A DNA stretch of 6,940 bases from assembly GCA_947373775.1 (NCBI GenBank), contig CANBZE010000101.1:1-6940 (forward strand), given 5' to 3'. This DNA is from Alphaproteobacteria bacterium. Lineage in GTDB: Bacteria > Pseudomonadota > Alphaproteobacteria > Micropepsales > Micropepsaceae. The first letter of the stretch is position 1. Each line of letters starts with the position of its first letter. Under the pieces are notes generated by a model. It was not told the origin of the DNA. It made no database searches and saw nothing but the letters and a program-made list of their open reading frames with translations. Position numbers and translations under genes: made by a program. This document shows, piece by piece, positions 1-6,940 of this stretch.

Positions 1-145
1 GAAGTGTCGCTCAAGCTGGATGACGGCAGCCCCTATCCCCTGAAGGGCCGGCTGCAGATGACCGACGTGACGGTGGACCCCGCCACCGGCGCGGTGCAGC
101 TGCGCGCGATCTTCCCCAACCCGGAAAACCTGTTGCTGCCGGGCC
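1..145 (+). repeat. Direct repeat copy 1 (adaptor beta-barrel segment)
   Basis: By eye this matches 658-802 over 145 bases without gaps, with 12 mismatches (about 92% identity), in the same reading frame. It encodes the segment from EVSLKLDDGS to NPENLLLPG. It may extend left of the window, so its true left end is unknown. The match ends just after the Leu-Pro-Gly codons, where this copy continues into RTHPF and copy 2 continues into LYVRA. Confidence 0.95.
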
Positions 146-1098
146 GCACCCATCCCTTCGCCGTGTCCGAGATTCGCCCCCAGATCAACGGCATCGTGCT
201 GAAGCGCCTGTTCGTGGAAGGCTCCACCGTCAGGGCGGGCCAGCCGCTCTACCAGATCGATCCGGCGCCCTATAGGGCCGCGTATGACAACACGCTGGCG
301 ACCCTGGCTTCCACCAAGGCCAAGGCCGAACGCTATCAGCGCCTGATGGCGGAAAACGCCATCGCGCCGCAGGATGCCGATGATGCCCGCGCCGCCTGGC
401 TCCAGGCCAAGGCCAATGCCGACAGCGCCCGCATCAACCTGAATTACACCCGCATCGTTTCGCCCATCAACGGGCGCATCGGCGCCTCCACCGTGACCGA
501 AGGCGCGCTGGTGACGGCGCAGCAGGCGACGGCATTGACCACGGTATCGACGCTCGATCCCATCTATGTCGATGTGAACCAGTCCAGCGCCGAGCTGGTG
601 GCGCTGAAGCGCGCCATCCAGGCCGGCAATGCCAATGCGGGCGACGCCCTGACCGCCGAAGTCTCGCTCAAGCTGGACGACGGCAGCGCCTATCCCCTGA
701 AAGGCCGGCTGCAATTCACCGACGTGACAGTGGACCCCGCCACCGGCGCGGTGCAGCTGCGCGCCATTTTCCCCAATCCGGAAAATCTGTTGCTGCCGGG
801 CCTGTATGTCCGCGCCACCATCAACCAGGGCGCGGACCCGCACGGCATCCTGGTGCCGCAGAACGCCGTGGGCCACAACCAGAAGGGCGAGCCCACCGCG
901 CTGATCATCGACAACAAGAACATCGCGCGTCTGCGCACCCTCAAGACCGGGCGCGCCGTCGGCAACCAGTGGCAGATCGTGGAAGGCCTCAAGGCCGGCG
1001 ACCGGCTGATCACCGAAGGCCTGGCCAAGGCGATGCCCGACATGCCGGTCAATCCCCAGCCGGCCGACGCAGCACCGCAGCCCAGGGCGACCCACTAA
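1..1098 (+). CDS. RND efflux periplasmic adaptor (MexA/AcrA type), 5'-partial, with internal duplication
   Basis: This is the periplasmic adaptor (membrane fusion protein) that bridges an RND pump and an outer-membrane channel. The frame is open from base 1, so the start lies upstream; the GTG at 4 is not a credible start. Of 365 visible residues, 1-48 are a beta-barrel segment. Residues 49-97 are the first lipoyl half (RTHPFAVSEIRPQ, then LKRLFVEG and LYQIDPAPYRAAYD). Residues 98-147 form a coiled-coil hairpin. Residues 151-175 are the second lipoyl half (SPINGRIGASTVTEGALV). Next come the beta-barrel (LDPIYVDV; residues 220-267 repeat residues 1-48) and the membrane-proximal domain (LVPQNAV, VEGLKAGDRLITEGL). 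The hairpin length matches MexA, one heptad per helix shorter than AcrA as I recall those sequences. A usual adaptor never has a barrel segment directly before RTHPF, so the gene is a duplication or fusion product. Family assignment is firm; the full architecture is unseen. Confidence 0.95.
   Translation, partial: EVSLKLDDGSPYPLKGRLQMTDVTVDPATGAVQLRAIFPNPENLLLPGRTHPFAVSEIRPQINGIVLKRLFVEGSTVRAGQPLYQIDPAPYRAAYDNTLATLASTKAKAERYQRLMAENAIAPQDADDARAAWLQAKANADSARINLNYTRIVSPINGRIGASTVTEGALVTAQQATALTTVSTLDPIYVDVNQSSAELVALKRAIQAGNANAGDALTAEVSLKLDDGSAYPLKGRLQFTDVTVDPATGAVQLRAIFPNPENLLLPGLYVRATINQGADPHGILVPQNAVGHNQKGEPTALIIDNKNIARLRTLKTGRAVGNQWQIVEGLKAGDRLITEGLAKAMPDMPVNPQPADAAPQPRATH
658..802 (+). repeat. 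Direct repeat copy 2 (adaptor beta-barrel segment)
   Basis: This copy sits in the expected place for an adaptor, between the barrel strand LDPIYVDV and the segment LYVRATINQG. It therefore looks like the native copy. It differs from copy 1 at only two residues (Ala for Pro in DDGSxYP; Phe for Met in RLQxTD). The remaining nine base differences are synonymous. The copies are 657 bases (219 codons) apart. Confidence 0.95.
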
Positions 1099-4000
1099 AT
1101 GAATCTCTCGCGCTTTTTCGTTGATCGCCCGGTTTTCGCCTGGGTGCTTGCCGTAGTCATCATGCTGGCCGGCGGCATCGCCGCTTTCAGCCTGCCGATC
1201 GAGCAATATCCCGCCATCGCCCCGCCATCGGTGGTGATCAACGCCACCTATCCCGGCGCCGACTCCGAATCCTTGCAGAACTCCGTCACCCAGGTGATCG
1301 AGCAACAGCTGACAGGCCTGGACAATCTTCTTTACTTCTCGTCCCAGTCGAACGCCGACGGCACCGTACTGATCACCGCCACCTTCGCGGCCGGCACCAA
1401 TCCCGACATCGCCCAGGTGCAGGTGCAGAACAAGGTGCAGGCCGCCGTGCCGCTGCTGCCCACCGCTGTGCAGCAGCTGGGCGTGGTGGTCGCCAAGAAC
1501 ACGCCCAACTTCATCGTGGTGGTCGGCGTCTATGACGATACCGGCCGTTACACCAATGTCGACATCTCGGACTTTATCACGTCCAAGATGCAGGACCCGC
1601 TGAGCCGCGTGCCCGGTGTCGGCTCCACCCGCGTGTTCGGCGCCCAATATGCCATGCGCATCTGGCTGGACCCGTTCAGGCTGCACAATTTCAACCTGCA
1701 GCCGTCGGATGTCTATGCCGCCATCCAGACCCAGAACGTCCAGGTCTCGGCCGGCCAGATCGGCGCGCAGCCGGCCGTCCAGGGCGCGGCGATCAACGCC
1801 ACCGTCACCGCGCAGTCACGGCTGCAAACCCCCGAGCAATTCCGCAACATCATCCTGAAGACGTCGCCGTCGGGCGCCGTGGTGCGGTTGGCCGATGTCG
1901 CCCGCGTCGAACTGGGCGCGGAAACCTATGCCATCGCCAGCTTGTTCAACGGCTATCCCGCCGCCGGTATTCCCATCAACCTGGCGCCGGGCGCCAATGC
2001 GCTGAAGACCGTCGATGCGGTCAAAGCCAAGGCCGAGGAACTGAAAGCCTCGCTGCCGCCGGGCATGAAGCTGGTCTATCCGGTCGACAACACCACCTTC
2101 ATTCGCCTGTCCATCCATGACGTGGTGGTGACATTGATCGAAGCCATCGCCCTGGTGGTGCTGGTGATGTACATCTTCCTGCAGAACTGGCGCGCCACCC
2201 TGATCCCGGCCATCGCCGTTCCGGTGGTGCTGCTGGGCACCTTCGGGGTGCTGGCCATGTTCCACTATTCGATCAACACCTTGACCCTGTTTGCGCTGGT
2301 GCTGGTGATCGGCCTGTTGGTCGACGACGCCATCGTGGTGGTAGAAAATGTCGAGCGCATCATGCACGAGGAAAAACTGTCGCCCCGCGATGCCACCCTC
2401 AAGAGCATGACCGAAATCACCGGCGCCCTGATTGGCATCGGACTGGTGTTGACGGCGGTGTTCCTGCCCATGGCCTTCTTCGGTGGCTCCACCGGTATCA
2501 TCTATCGCCAGTTCTCCATCACCATCGTTTCGGCCATGTCGCTGTCGATTCTGGTGGCCTTGGTGCTGAGCCCGTCGCTGTGCGCCACCCTGCTCAAGCC
2601 GGTGGAAGACGAGCATGTCAAGCATGGCCGCTTCTTCACCTGGTTCAATCGCAACTTCGACGCCTTCCGTGAGTGGTACCAGCATCGCACCCAGTGGTTC
2701 CTGCACCATGTCTGGACGACAATGATCGCCTTTGGCGGCATCGTGGCGCTGCTGGTGGTGTTGTTCATCCGCCTGCCCACTGGTTTCCTGCCCGACGAGG
2801 ACCAGGGCTTCATCTTCAACCTGATCACCCTGCCTGCCGGCACCACCCAGCCCGCCACCCTGAAAGTCGCCAAGGGCGTGGCCGACTATTATCTCGACAA
2901 GGAAAAGAACAACGTCGACTTCGTGTTCGCCGTGGCGGGCTTCTCCTTCGCCGGTTCGGGCCAGAATACCGGCATGGCCTTCACCCATCTGAAGGACTGG
3001 AGCGAGCGCAAGGGCGACAAGAACACGTCGGTCTCGATCTCGCGGCGCGCCTTCATGAACTTCTTCCCGATGAAGGACGCGCAGGTGTTCCCCATCGTGC
3101 CGCCTTCGGTGCAGGAACTGGGCAATGCCACCGGCTTCGACCTGGAGCTCGAAGACAAGGGCAATATCGGCCATACCGGCCTGATCGCGGCACGCAACCA
3201 GCTTCTGGGCCTGGCGGCGCGCGATCCGCTGCTCGCCCAGGTGCGGCCCAACAGCCTGGATGATACGCCCCAGCTGCATGTCGATATCGACCAGTCCAAG
3301 GCGAGCGCGCTTGGCGTGTCGCTGGCCGACATCAATTCCACCCTCAGTGCCGCCTGGGGTTCGACCTTCATCAACGACTTCATCGACCGCGGCCGCGTCA
3401 AGCGCGTCTATATGCAGGGCGATGCGCCCTATCGCATGACGCCGCAGGACCTGGACCGCTGGTATGTGCGCAGCGCGGGCGGCACCATGGCGCCCTTCTC
3501 GTCCTTCGCCACCTCGCGCTGGACCATCGGACCGGCTTCGCTGACGCGCTACAACGGCCTGCCCGCCATCGAGCTGCAGGGCCAGGGCGCGCCCGGCATC
3601 TCGACCGGCACGGCGCTGAACCGGATGCGCGAGCTGGCGCAGCAGCTGCCCAAGGAAGTGGGTATCGAGGCGACCGGCCTGTCCTATCAGGAAGAAGCCA
3701 GCGGCAGCCAAGCCCCTGCCCTGTATGCCCTGTCGATCCTGGTGATCTATCTGTGCCTGGCGGCACTGTATGAAAGCTGGGCGATCCCGCTGTCGGTGAT
3801 GCTGGTCATCCCGCTGGGTGTGGTGGGCGCGCTGGCGCTGACCTCGCTGCGCGGCCTCTTCAACGACATCTATTTCCAGGTCGGCCTGCTGACCACCATC
3901 GGCCTGTCCGCCAAGAACGCCATCCTAATCGTGGAGTTCGCGGTGGATGCGGAGAAAAAAGGCGCCCGCGCCTTCGACGCCGCGATGGAAGCGGCACGTC

Positions 4001-4206
4001 TGCGCCTGCGTCCCATCCTGATGACCTCCATCGCCTTCATCGCCGGCGTCATGCCGCTGGCGCTGGCGCATGGCGCGGGCGCCGGCTCGCAGAATGCCAT
4101 CGGCACCGGCGTGGTGGGCGGCATGATCACGGCCACCGTTCTGGCGATTTTCTTTGTCCCGGTGTTCTTTCAGCTGGTCAACACCAAGCTCCAACATCAC
4201 AAATAG
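1099..4206 (+). CDS. AcrB/MexB-type RND multidrug efflux pump (HAE1 family)
   Basis: This is the inner-membrane, proton-driven pump subunit; AcrB family members work as trimers. Its 1035 residues are close to the roughly 1045-1050 of MexB and AcrB, so it is full length. It opens with the typical MNLSRFFVDRPVFAWVLA first membrane helix. The porter domain carries GADSESLQNSVTQVIEQQ. The proton-relay residues are all present: Asp409 and Asp410 (LLVDDAIVVVENV), Lys939 (GLSAKNAILIVEFA), and Arg969 and Thr976 (RLRPILMTS). They correspond to AcrB D407, D408, K940, R971 and T978. The aromatic drug-pocket residues are kept: Phe138, Phe180, Phe610, Phe615, Phe617 and Phe628, with the switch-loop motif GFSFAGSGQNTG. 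Helix 7 lies near 539-558 and helix 8 near 873-893. The ATG follows the adaptor stop directly (TAAATG) with only a weak AGGG at 1084-1087, so translation is probably coupled to the adaptor. No outer-membrane channel gene follows. Substrates cannot be read from sequence. Confidence 0.98.
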   Translation: MNLSRFFVDRPVFAWVLAVVIMLAGGIAAFSLPIEQYPAIAPPSVVINATYPGADSESLQNSVTQVIEQQLTGLDNLLYFSSQSNADGTVLITATFAAGTNPDIAQVQVQNKVQAAVPLLPTAVQQLGVVVAKNTPNFIVVVGVYDDTGRYTNVDISDFITSKMQDPLSRVPGVGSTRVFGAQYAMRIWLDPFRLHNFNLQPSDVYAAIQTQNVQVSAGQIGAQPAVQGAAINATVTAQSRLQTPEQFRNIILKTSPSGAVVRLADVARVELGAETYAIASLFNGYPAAGIPINLAPGANALKTVDAVKAKAEELKASLPPGMKLVYPVDNTTFIRLSIHDVVVTLIEAIALVVLVMYIFLQNWRATLIPAIAVPVVLLGTFGVLAMFHYSINTLTLFALVLVIGLLVDDAIVVVENVERIMHEEKLSPRDATLKSMTEITGALIGIGLVLTAVFLPMAFFGGSTGIIYRQFSITIVSAMSLSILVALVLSPSLCATLLKPVEDEHVKHGRFFTWFNRNFDAFREWYQHRTQWFLHHVWTTMIAFGGIVALLVVLFIRLPTGFLPDEDQGFIFNLITLPAGTTQPATLKVAKGVADYYLDKEKNNVDFVFAVAGFSFAGSGQNTGMAFTHLKDWSERKGDKNTSVSISRRAFMNFFPMKDAQVFPIVPPSVQELGNATGFDLELEDKGNIGHTGLIAARNQLLGLAARDPLLAQVRPNSLDDTPQLHVDIDQSKASALGVSLADINSTLSAAWGSTFINDFIDRGRVKRVYMQGDAPYRMTPQDLDRWYVRSAGGTMAPFSSFATSRWTIGPASLTRYNGLPAIELQGQGAPGISTGTALNRMRELAQQLPKEVGIEATGLSYQEEASGSQAPALYALSILVIYLCLAALYESWAIPLSVMLVIPLGVVGALALTSLRGLFNDIYFQVGLLTTIGLSAKNAILIVEFAVDAEKKGARAFDAAMEAARLRLRPILMTSIAFIAGVMPLALAHGAGAGSQNAIGTGVVGGMITATVLAIFFVPVFFQLVNTKLQHHK

Positions 4207-4212
4207 GCCCTG

Positions 4213-4242
4213 TTGCCCGGCCCCGGATTAAGGGCTCATACT
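4213..4242 (+). promoter_or_regulatory. Possible weak promoter for the hydrolase gene
   Basis: TTGCCC (4213-4218) and CATACT (4237-4242) resemble -35 and -10 boxes, separated by 18 bases. Initiation would fall near 4249, giving a leader of about 18 bases. The match is modest and short motifs of this kind arise by chance. It is listed because this spacer is the only room for a promoter in front of the hydrolase, which otherwise would depend on readthrough from the pump operon. Confidence 0.25.
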
Positions 4243-4260
4243 CCCGCAAAATAGTGGGAG
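4241..4260 (+). promoter_or_regulatory. Hairpin overlapping the hydrolase ribosome binding site
   Basis: CTCCCGC (4241-4247) can pair with GTGGGAG (4254-4260) across the loop AAAATA, giving seven pairs, one of them G-U. The 3' arm contains most of the Shine-Dalgarno sequence GGAGG (4257-4261), which lies five bases before the ATG at 4267. In a transcript reading through from the pump gene, the hairpin could hide the binding site. The pairing is seen directly; a regulatory role is inference. Confidence 0.4.
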
Positions 4261-4266
4261 GGGAGC

Positions 4267-5370
4267 ATGACCCGTTTGTGGATGGCGTTGCCGCTGCTGC
4301 TGGCGCTGAACGCGGCCGCCCCGGCCGAAGAAACCCGCACCCGCGATCACACCGTCACGGTGACCTCGATGGTCCCGGTGATCGCCGGCAAGAAATCCAG
4401 CCTTTATGTGCGCGAGCGCGCATTGCCCGCGGTGCTGAAAAGCGGCGCCGGTGACAAGGTGGTGCTGTTCGTGCACGGCGCGGGCACCCCCGCCGAAGTC
4501 AGCTTCGATGTGCCCTACCAGGATTACAGCTGGATGGGGTATCTCGCCGCTGCCGGCTATGACGTATTCAGCGTCGACATGACCGGCTATGGCCGCTCGG
4601 CGCGCCCCAAGCCGATGGCCGACAAGTGCAACCTGTCGCCCGAGTTGCAGAAGGACTTCGGCGTCTCCTGCCCGCAAACCTATCCCGGCAATCTCACCAA
4701 CATCGAGTCCGACTGGAACGACATTTCCGCGGCGGTGAATTACATCAAGAAGCTGCGCCATGTGGACAAGATCAACCTGATCGCCTGGTCGCAAGGCGGC
4801 CCCCGCGCCGGCGGCTGGACCGCCAATCATCTCGACCAGGTCGCGCGGCTGGTGCTGCTGGCCCCTGCTTACAATCGGGCCACCAAGGCGCAGGCGCCCG
4901 CGGTGTTGCCGGTGCCGGGCCCGGCGTTCAACACCCAGAGCCATGATCAGTTCACCGCCAATTGGGACCGCCAGGCGCCCTGCCCGGGCCAGGTCGATCC
5001 GGCCGCTGCCGCCTCGGTCTGGTCGGAGATGCTGAAGTCCGATCCGGTCGGCGCCAAATGGACGCCGGCGGTACGCCGCGCCTCCATCGCCTCATCGAGC
5101 TGGGGCTGGACGCAGGAGAAAGTGAAAGCCATGGCCACGCCGACCCTGATGGTCAGCGGCATCAACGACAAACAGGTCAATCCCGAGCGGGTGCGCGATT
5201 TCTATGCCGATATCGGCAGCCCGCAGAAAGTCTTCATCGACCTGGGCTGCTCCTCACACAATGCCATGTGGGAGAAGAACCATCTGATCCTGTTCAAGGC
5301 CTCGCTGGAATGGCTGGACAAGGGCACCGTGAACGGCGCGTCCAACACCATGCTCAAGCTGGGCTACTAA
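4267..5370 (+). CDS. Exported alpha/beta-fold hydrolase, substrate unknown
   Basis: This 367-residue protein has the alpha/beta-hydrolase fold. It begins with a likely signal peptide (MTRLWMALPLLLALNAAAPA, cleavage near residue 20), so it should act in the periplasm or outside. The oxyanion-side motif is LFVHGAG, followed by DVFSVDMTGYGRSARP, typical of the fold. The nucleophile elbow is AWSQGG with Ser175. The acid is probably Asp301 (SGINDKQVNPERV) and the base His331 (CSSHNAMW), so the triad looks complete. The elbow has Ala where the classical Gly-x-Ser-x-Gly has its first Gly. Four cysteines (121, 135, 239, 328) could form disulfides, which fits export. Residues of about 200-275 probably form a cap. 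The start is well supported by GGAGG five bases upstream. Esterase, lipase or peptidase activity are all possible; I do not recognise a named gene. It lies 60 bases after the pump gene and may be partly cotranscribed with it. Confidence 0.9.
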   Translation: MTRLWMALPLLLALNAAAPAEETRTRDHTVTVTSMVPVIAGKKSSLYVRERALPAVLKSGAGDKVVLFVHGAGTPAEVSFDVPYQDYSWMGYLAAAGYDVFSVDMTGYGRSARPKPMADKCNLSPELQKDFGVSCPQTYPGNLTNIESDWNDISAAVNYIKKLRHVDKINLIAWSQGGPRAGGWTANHLDQVARLVLLAPAYNRATKAQAPAVLPVPGPAFNTQSHDQFTANWDRQAPCPGQVDPAAAASVWSEMLKSDPVGAKWTPAVRRASIASSSWGWTQEKVKAMATPTLMVSGINDKQVNPERVRDFYADIGSPQKVFIDLGCSSHNAMWEKNHLILFKASLEWLDKGTVNGASNTMLKLGY

Positions 5371-6940
5371 CCGGGCAAGCGGAAGGCGATCAGCTCGGCC
5401 GGGAAGCCCGGCCCGCCGATGGTCAGCACGATGTGCTGGCGACCGCCCAGCATGAAGGTCATCGGGCATCCCGTCTGCGGCGCCGGCATATAGACCGCGC
5501 CGCGATCCTCACCCGTCTTCTTGTCATAGGCGCGCAGCAGGGCGCCCTTCTTGCCGTTCGGCGTGGTGGCGAAACCGGACTCGCCGCAGATCACCAGCGA
5601 TTTGGTCACCGTGGGTCCGATCAGGCCGGGCCGCCCGGTGCGCGGAATTTTCAGGCCCTTCAGCGCGGGATGGTTCTTGATATTGTCGGGTGTGTCGCCA
5701 TGCGCGATCTGCCAGGCGATGTCGCCCTTCTCCAGATCGGTGGCGGTGATGCGGCCATAAGGCGGTTTCATCAGCGGCAAGCCGTCGATGGTGACGACGC
5801 CGGGGCGGAATTCCTGCGCCCCGCTCGCAGCTGCCGGCTGCGCCGCATTGGCGACCGCGGTGGGCGGCGCCAGATATTCATCGCCGCCCTGGATCACCGC
5901 CGCCCGCGTGGGCGCGGCCCCTGCGGTGCCGCGGATATAATCCGCGTCGGTGAAGCTCGGATTGCCGGGCACCAGCCCGTCCACCGCCACGGTGGTTTCC
6001 GAAAAGGTGTAAACCGTATGGGTTTCCGGGTCATAGCAGCCGCCGGCCCAGTTGGTGCCGCCCTGGGTGGCGAGCGACGTCAGCGTGCCCCAGGTACCAT
6101 CAGCGCGGGACAGGGAGGGCGGGGTGTAAACCGGCCCCGTCTTGTAATGCGCCAGCAACCGCAGCGCCTTGGCATGCAATTCGGGCGTGAAGTCGATGAC
6201 GGTGGAGGCATCCACGCTCTGCACATCATAGGGCGGCGGTTTGGACGGGATCGGCTGGGTCGGTGAATACCATTCGCCCGGCACGTCGCCCCTGGCCACT
6301 TTCTTTTCCACAAAAGGCCAGATCGGCTGGCCCGTCTCGCGGTTCAGCACGTACAGGAAACATTGCTTGCTGGGCTGGGCCAGCGCCTTCACCATCTTGC
6401 CGTTGTGGGGGATGTCGCAGAGGATCGCCGCGCAAGGTACGTCGCGGTCCCAGATGTCGTGATGGACAAGCTGGTAGTGCCAGCGGCGCTTGCCGGTTTC
6501 CAGATCGACCGCGACCAGGGAATTGCTGAACAGGGTGTTGCCCTGGCGGTGAATACCGGATTCGTCGGCGGACGGAATCTCGATGCCGAGATAAGCCAGA
6601 CCCAGTTCCTCATCGACCGAGATCTGGCCCCAGTCGCCGGTGTTGGTGGCCTTCTCCGCCTCACCGGGCCGCAGCCAGGTGTCGTAACCGAACTCGCCCT
6701 TCAGCGGGATGGTGTGGAAAATCCACAGCCGCTTGCCGGTGCGCACGTCAAAGCCGCGCACATAGCCCTTCACATTGGTGCGCAGGCGCGGCTGGCCGCC
6801 GCCCATGTGCGCGGCGCCGACCACCACCGTGTTCTTGCCGATGACCGGCGTGGCATGCAGACCGACTTCGCCGGTTTCCAGGTCGATCTCCTGGTCGTCA
6901 TTCTGCTTGAGATCGACGATGCCATCCACACCGAACGTCT
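5367..6940 (-). CDS. PQQ-dependent dehydrogenase (quinoprotein glucose dehydrogenase-like), N-terminally truncated by window edge
   Basis: This is the C-terminal part, about 524 residues, of a beta-propeller quinoprotein that oxidises a sugar or alcohol in the periplasm and passes electrons to the respiratory chain. The frame stays open to the right edge, reading TFGVDGIVDLKQN, so the GTG at 6929 is not the real start; the signal peptide and first blades are missing. Propeller repeats show as FDVRTGKRLWIFHT, VDLETGKRRWHYQ and NRETGQPIWPF. The segment HHDIWDRD (6441-6464) matches the conserved His/Trp/Asp stretch of glucose dehydrogenase-like enzymes. GGTNWAGGCYDP (6027-6062) and LPLMKPPYGRITATDLEKG are further family motifs, and the protein ends with the usual MTFMLGGRQHIVLTIGG blade (about 5411-5462). 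No C-terminal cytochrome c domain is present. An Ala-rich stretch (around AQPAAASGAQ, 5807-5870) looks like a variable loop. Substrate is not certain; glucose is only one option. It converges on the hydrolase gene, and their stop codons overlap. Confidence 0.93.
   Translation of the reverse strand, partial: TFGVDGIVDLKQNDDQEIDLETGEVGLHATPVIGKNTVVVGAAHMGGGQPRLRTNVKGYVRGFDVRTGKRLWIFHTIPLKGEFGYDTWLRPGEAEKATNTGDWGQISVDEELGLAYLGIEIPSADESGIHRQGNTLFSNSLVAVDLETGKRRWHYQLVHHDIWDRDVPCAAILCDIPHNGKMVKALAQPSKQCFLYVLNRETGQPIWPFVEKKVARGDVPGEWYSPTQPIPSKPPPYDVQSVDASTVIDFTPELHAKALRLLAHYKTGPVYTPPSLSRADGTWGTLTSLATQGGTNWAGGCYDPETHTVYTFSETTVAVDGLVPGNPSFTDADYIRGTAGAAPTRAAVIQGGDEYLAPPTAVANAAQPAAASGAQEFRPGVVTIDGLPLMKPPYGRITATDLEKGDIAWQIAHGDTPDNIKNHPALKGLKIPRTGRPGLIGPTVTKSLVICGESGFATTPNGKKGALLRAYDKKTGEDRGAVYMPAPQTGCPMTFMLGGRQHIVLTIGGPGFPAELIAFRLPG
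5397..5413. terminator. GC-rich stem-loop just past the hydrolase stop (terminator-like, no T run)
   Basis: GGCCGGG (5397-5403) and CCCGGCC (5407-5413) form a perfect seven-pair stem with a three-base AAG loop, 26 bases after the hydrolase stop. No T-tract follows on either strand, so it is not a standard intrinsic terminator. It lies inside the 3' coding end of the minus-strand dehydrogenase and may simply reflect Gly-Pro codons. It is the best stem I see near this convergent junction. Confidence 0.2.

Noticed and set aside
290..445. The adaptor hairpin looks about 14 residues shorter than that of E. coli AcrA.
   Set aside because: MexA-type adaptors have the same shorter hairpin, so this is a normal family variant.
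4..1098. Treating the GTG at base 4 as the start of a complete adaptor.
   Set aside because: The codon before it (GAA) matches the Glu of copy 2 at 658-660, so the homology continues to the window edge. A barrel segment is not a plausible N-terminus, and no signal peptide is present.
1816..3711. A 631-codon open frame on the minus strand opposite the pump gene.
   Set aside because: It is rich in Gly, Arg, His and Gln with no recognisable domain, and lies wholly opposite a strongly conserved pump. Long antisense frames are expected in GC-rich genes with biased third positions.
4207..4235. An inverted repeat GCCCT (4207-4211) and AGGGC (4231-4235) after the pump stop as a terminator.
   Set aside because: Only five pairs, a 19-base loop and no T-tract; too weak to call.
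4228..4944. A 238-codon minus-strand open frame opposite the hydrolase.
   Set aside because: Its composition is that of an antisense shadow, rich in Gly, Arg and His, and the opposite frame has a signal peptide, a triad and a good ribosome binding site.
4962..6266. A 434-codon plus-strand open frame crossing the end of the hydrolase and running opposite the dehydrogenase.
   Set aside because: It is out of frame with the hydrolase, antisense to a clear PQQ enzyme, low in complexity, and has no ribosome binding site or domain.

Overview
The window comes from a GC-rich bacterial genome. It holds four protein genes packed with almost no spacing. Gene content (a MexAB/AcrAB-type RND pump, a secreted alpha/beta hydrolase and a PQQ-dependent dehydrogenase) and codon use with mostly G or C in third positions suggest a Gram-negative proteobacterium. 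An alphaproteobacterium is my best guess, but no marker gene here proves it. I see no RNA gene, transposase, CRISPR array or phage gene.

Layout. (1) 1-1098, plus strand: the 3' part of a MexA/AcrA-type periplasmic adaptor gene, open at the left edge. (2) 1099-4206, plus strand: a full-length AcrB/MexB-type inner-membrane RND pump whose ATG follows the adaptor stop directly (TAAATG). (3) 4207-4266: a 60-base spacer with a strong Shine-Dalgarno sequence, a hairpin covering it and a possible weak promoter. (4) 4267-5370, plus strand: an exported alpha/beta-fold hydrolase with a complete predicted Ser-Asp-His triad. (5) 5367-6940, minus strand: the C-terminal part of a periplasmic PQQ-dependent dehydrogenase, open at the right edge. 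Its stop codon overlaps the hydrolase stop by four bases.

How the genes work together. The adaptor and pump form one translationally linked unit. With an outer-membrane channel of the OprM/TolC kind they would make a tripartite drug or solvent exporter; no channel gene is visible. The hydrolase and the dehydrogenase are both probably periplasmic, but nothing in the sequence ties them to the pump.

The most unusual point is in the adaptor. Its first 145 bases, a beta-barrel segment, recur at 658-802 with about 92% identity, in frame, exactly 219 codons apart. The first copy runs straight into the start of a normal adaptor core, joined at a shared Leu-Pro-Gly. This is what an in-frame tandem duplication of the adaptor core, or a fusion of two neighbouring adaptor genes, would look like. 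The upstream half lies outside the window.
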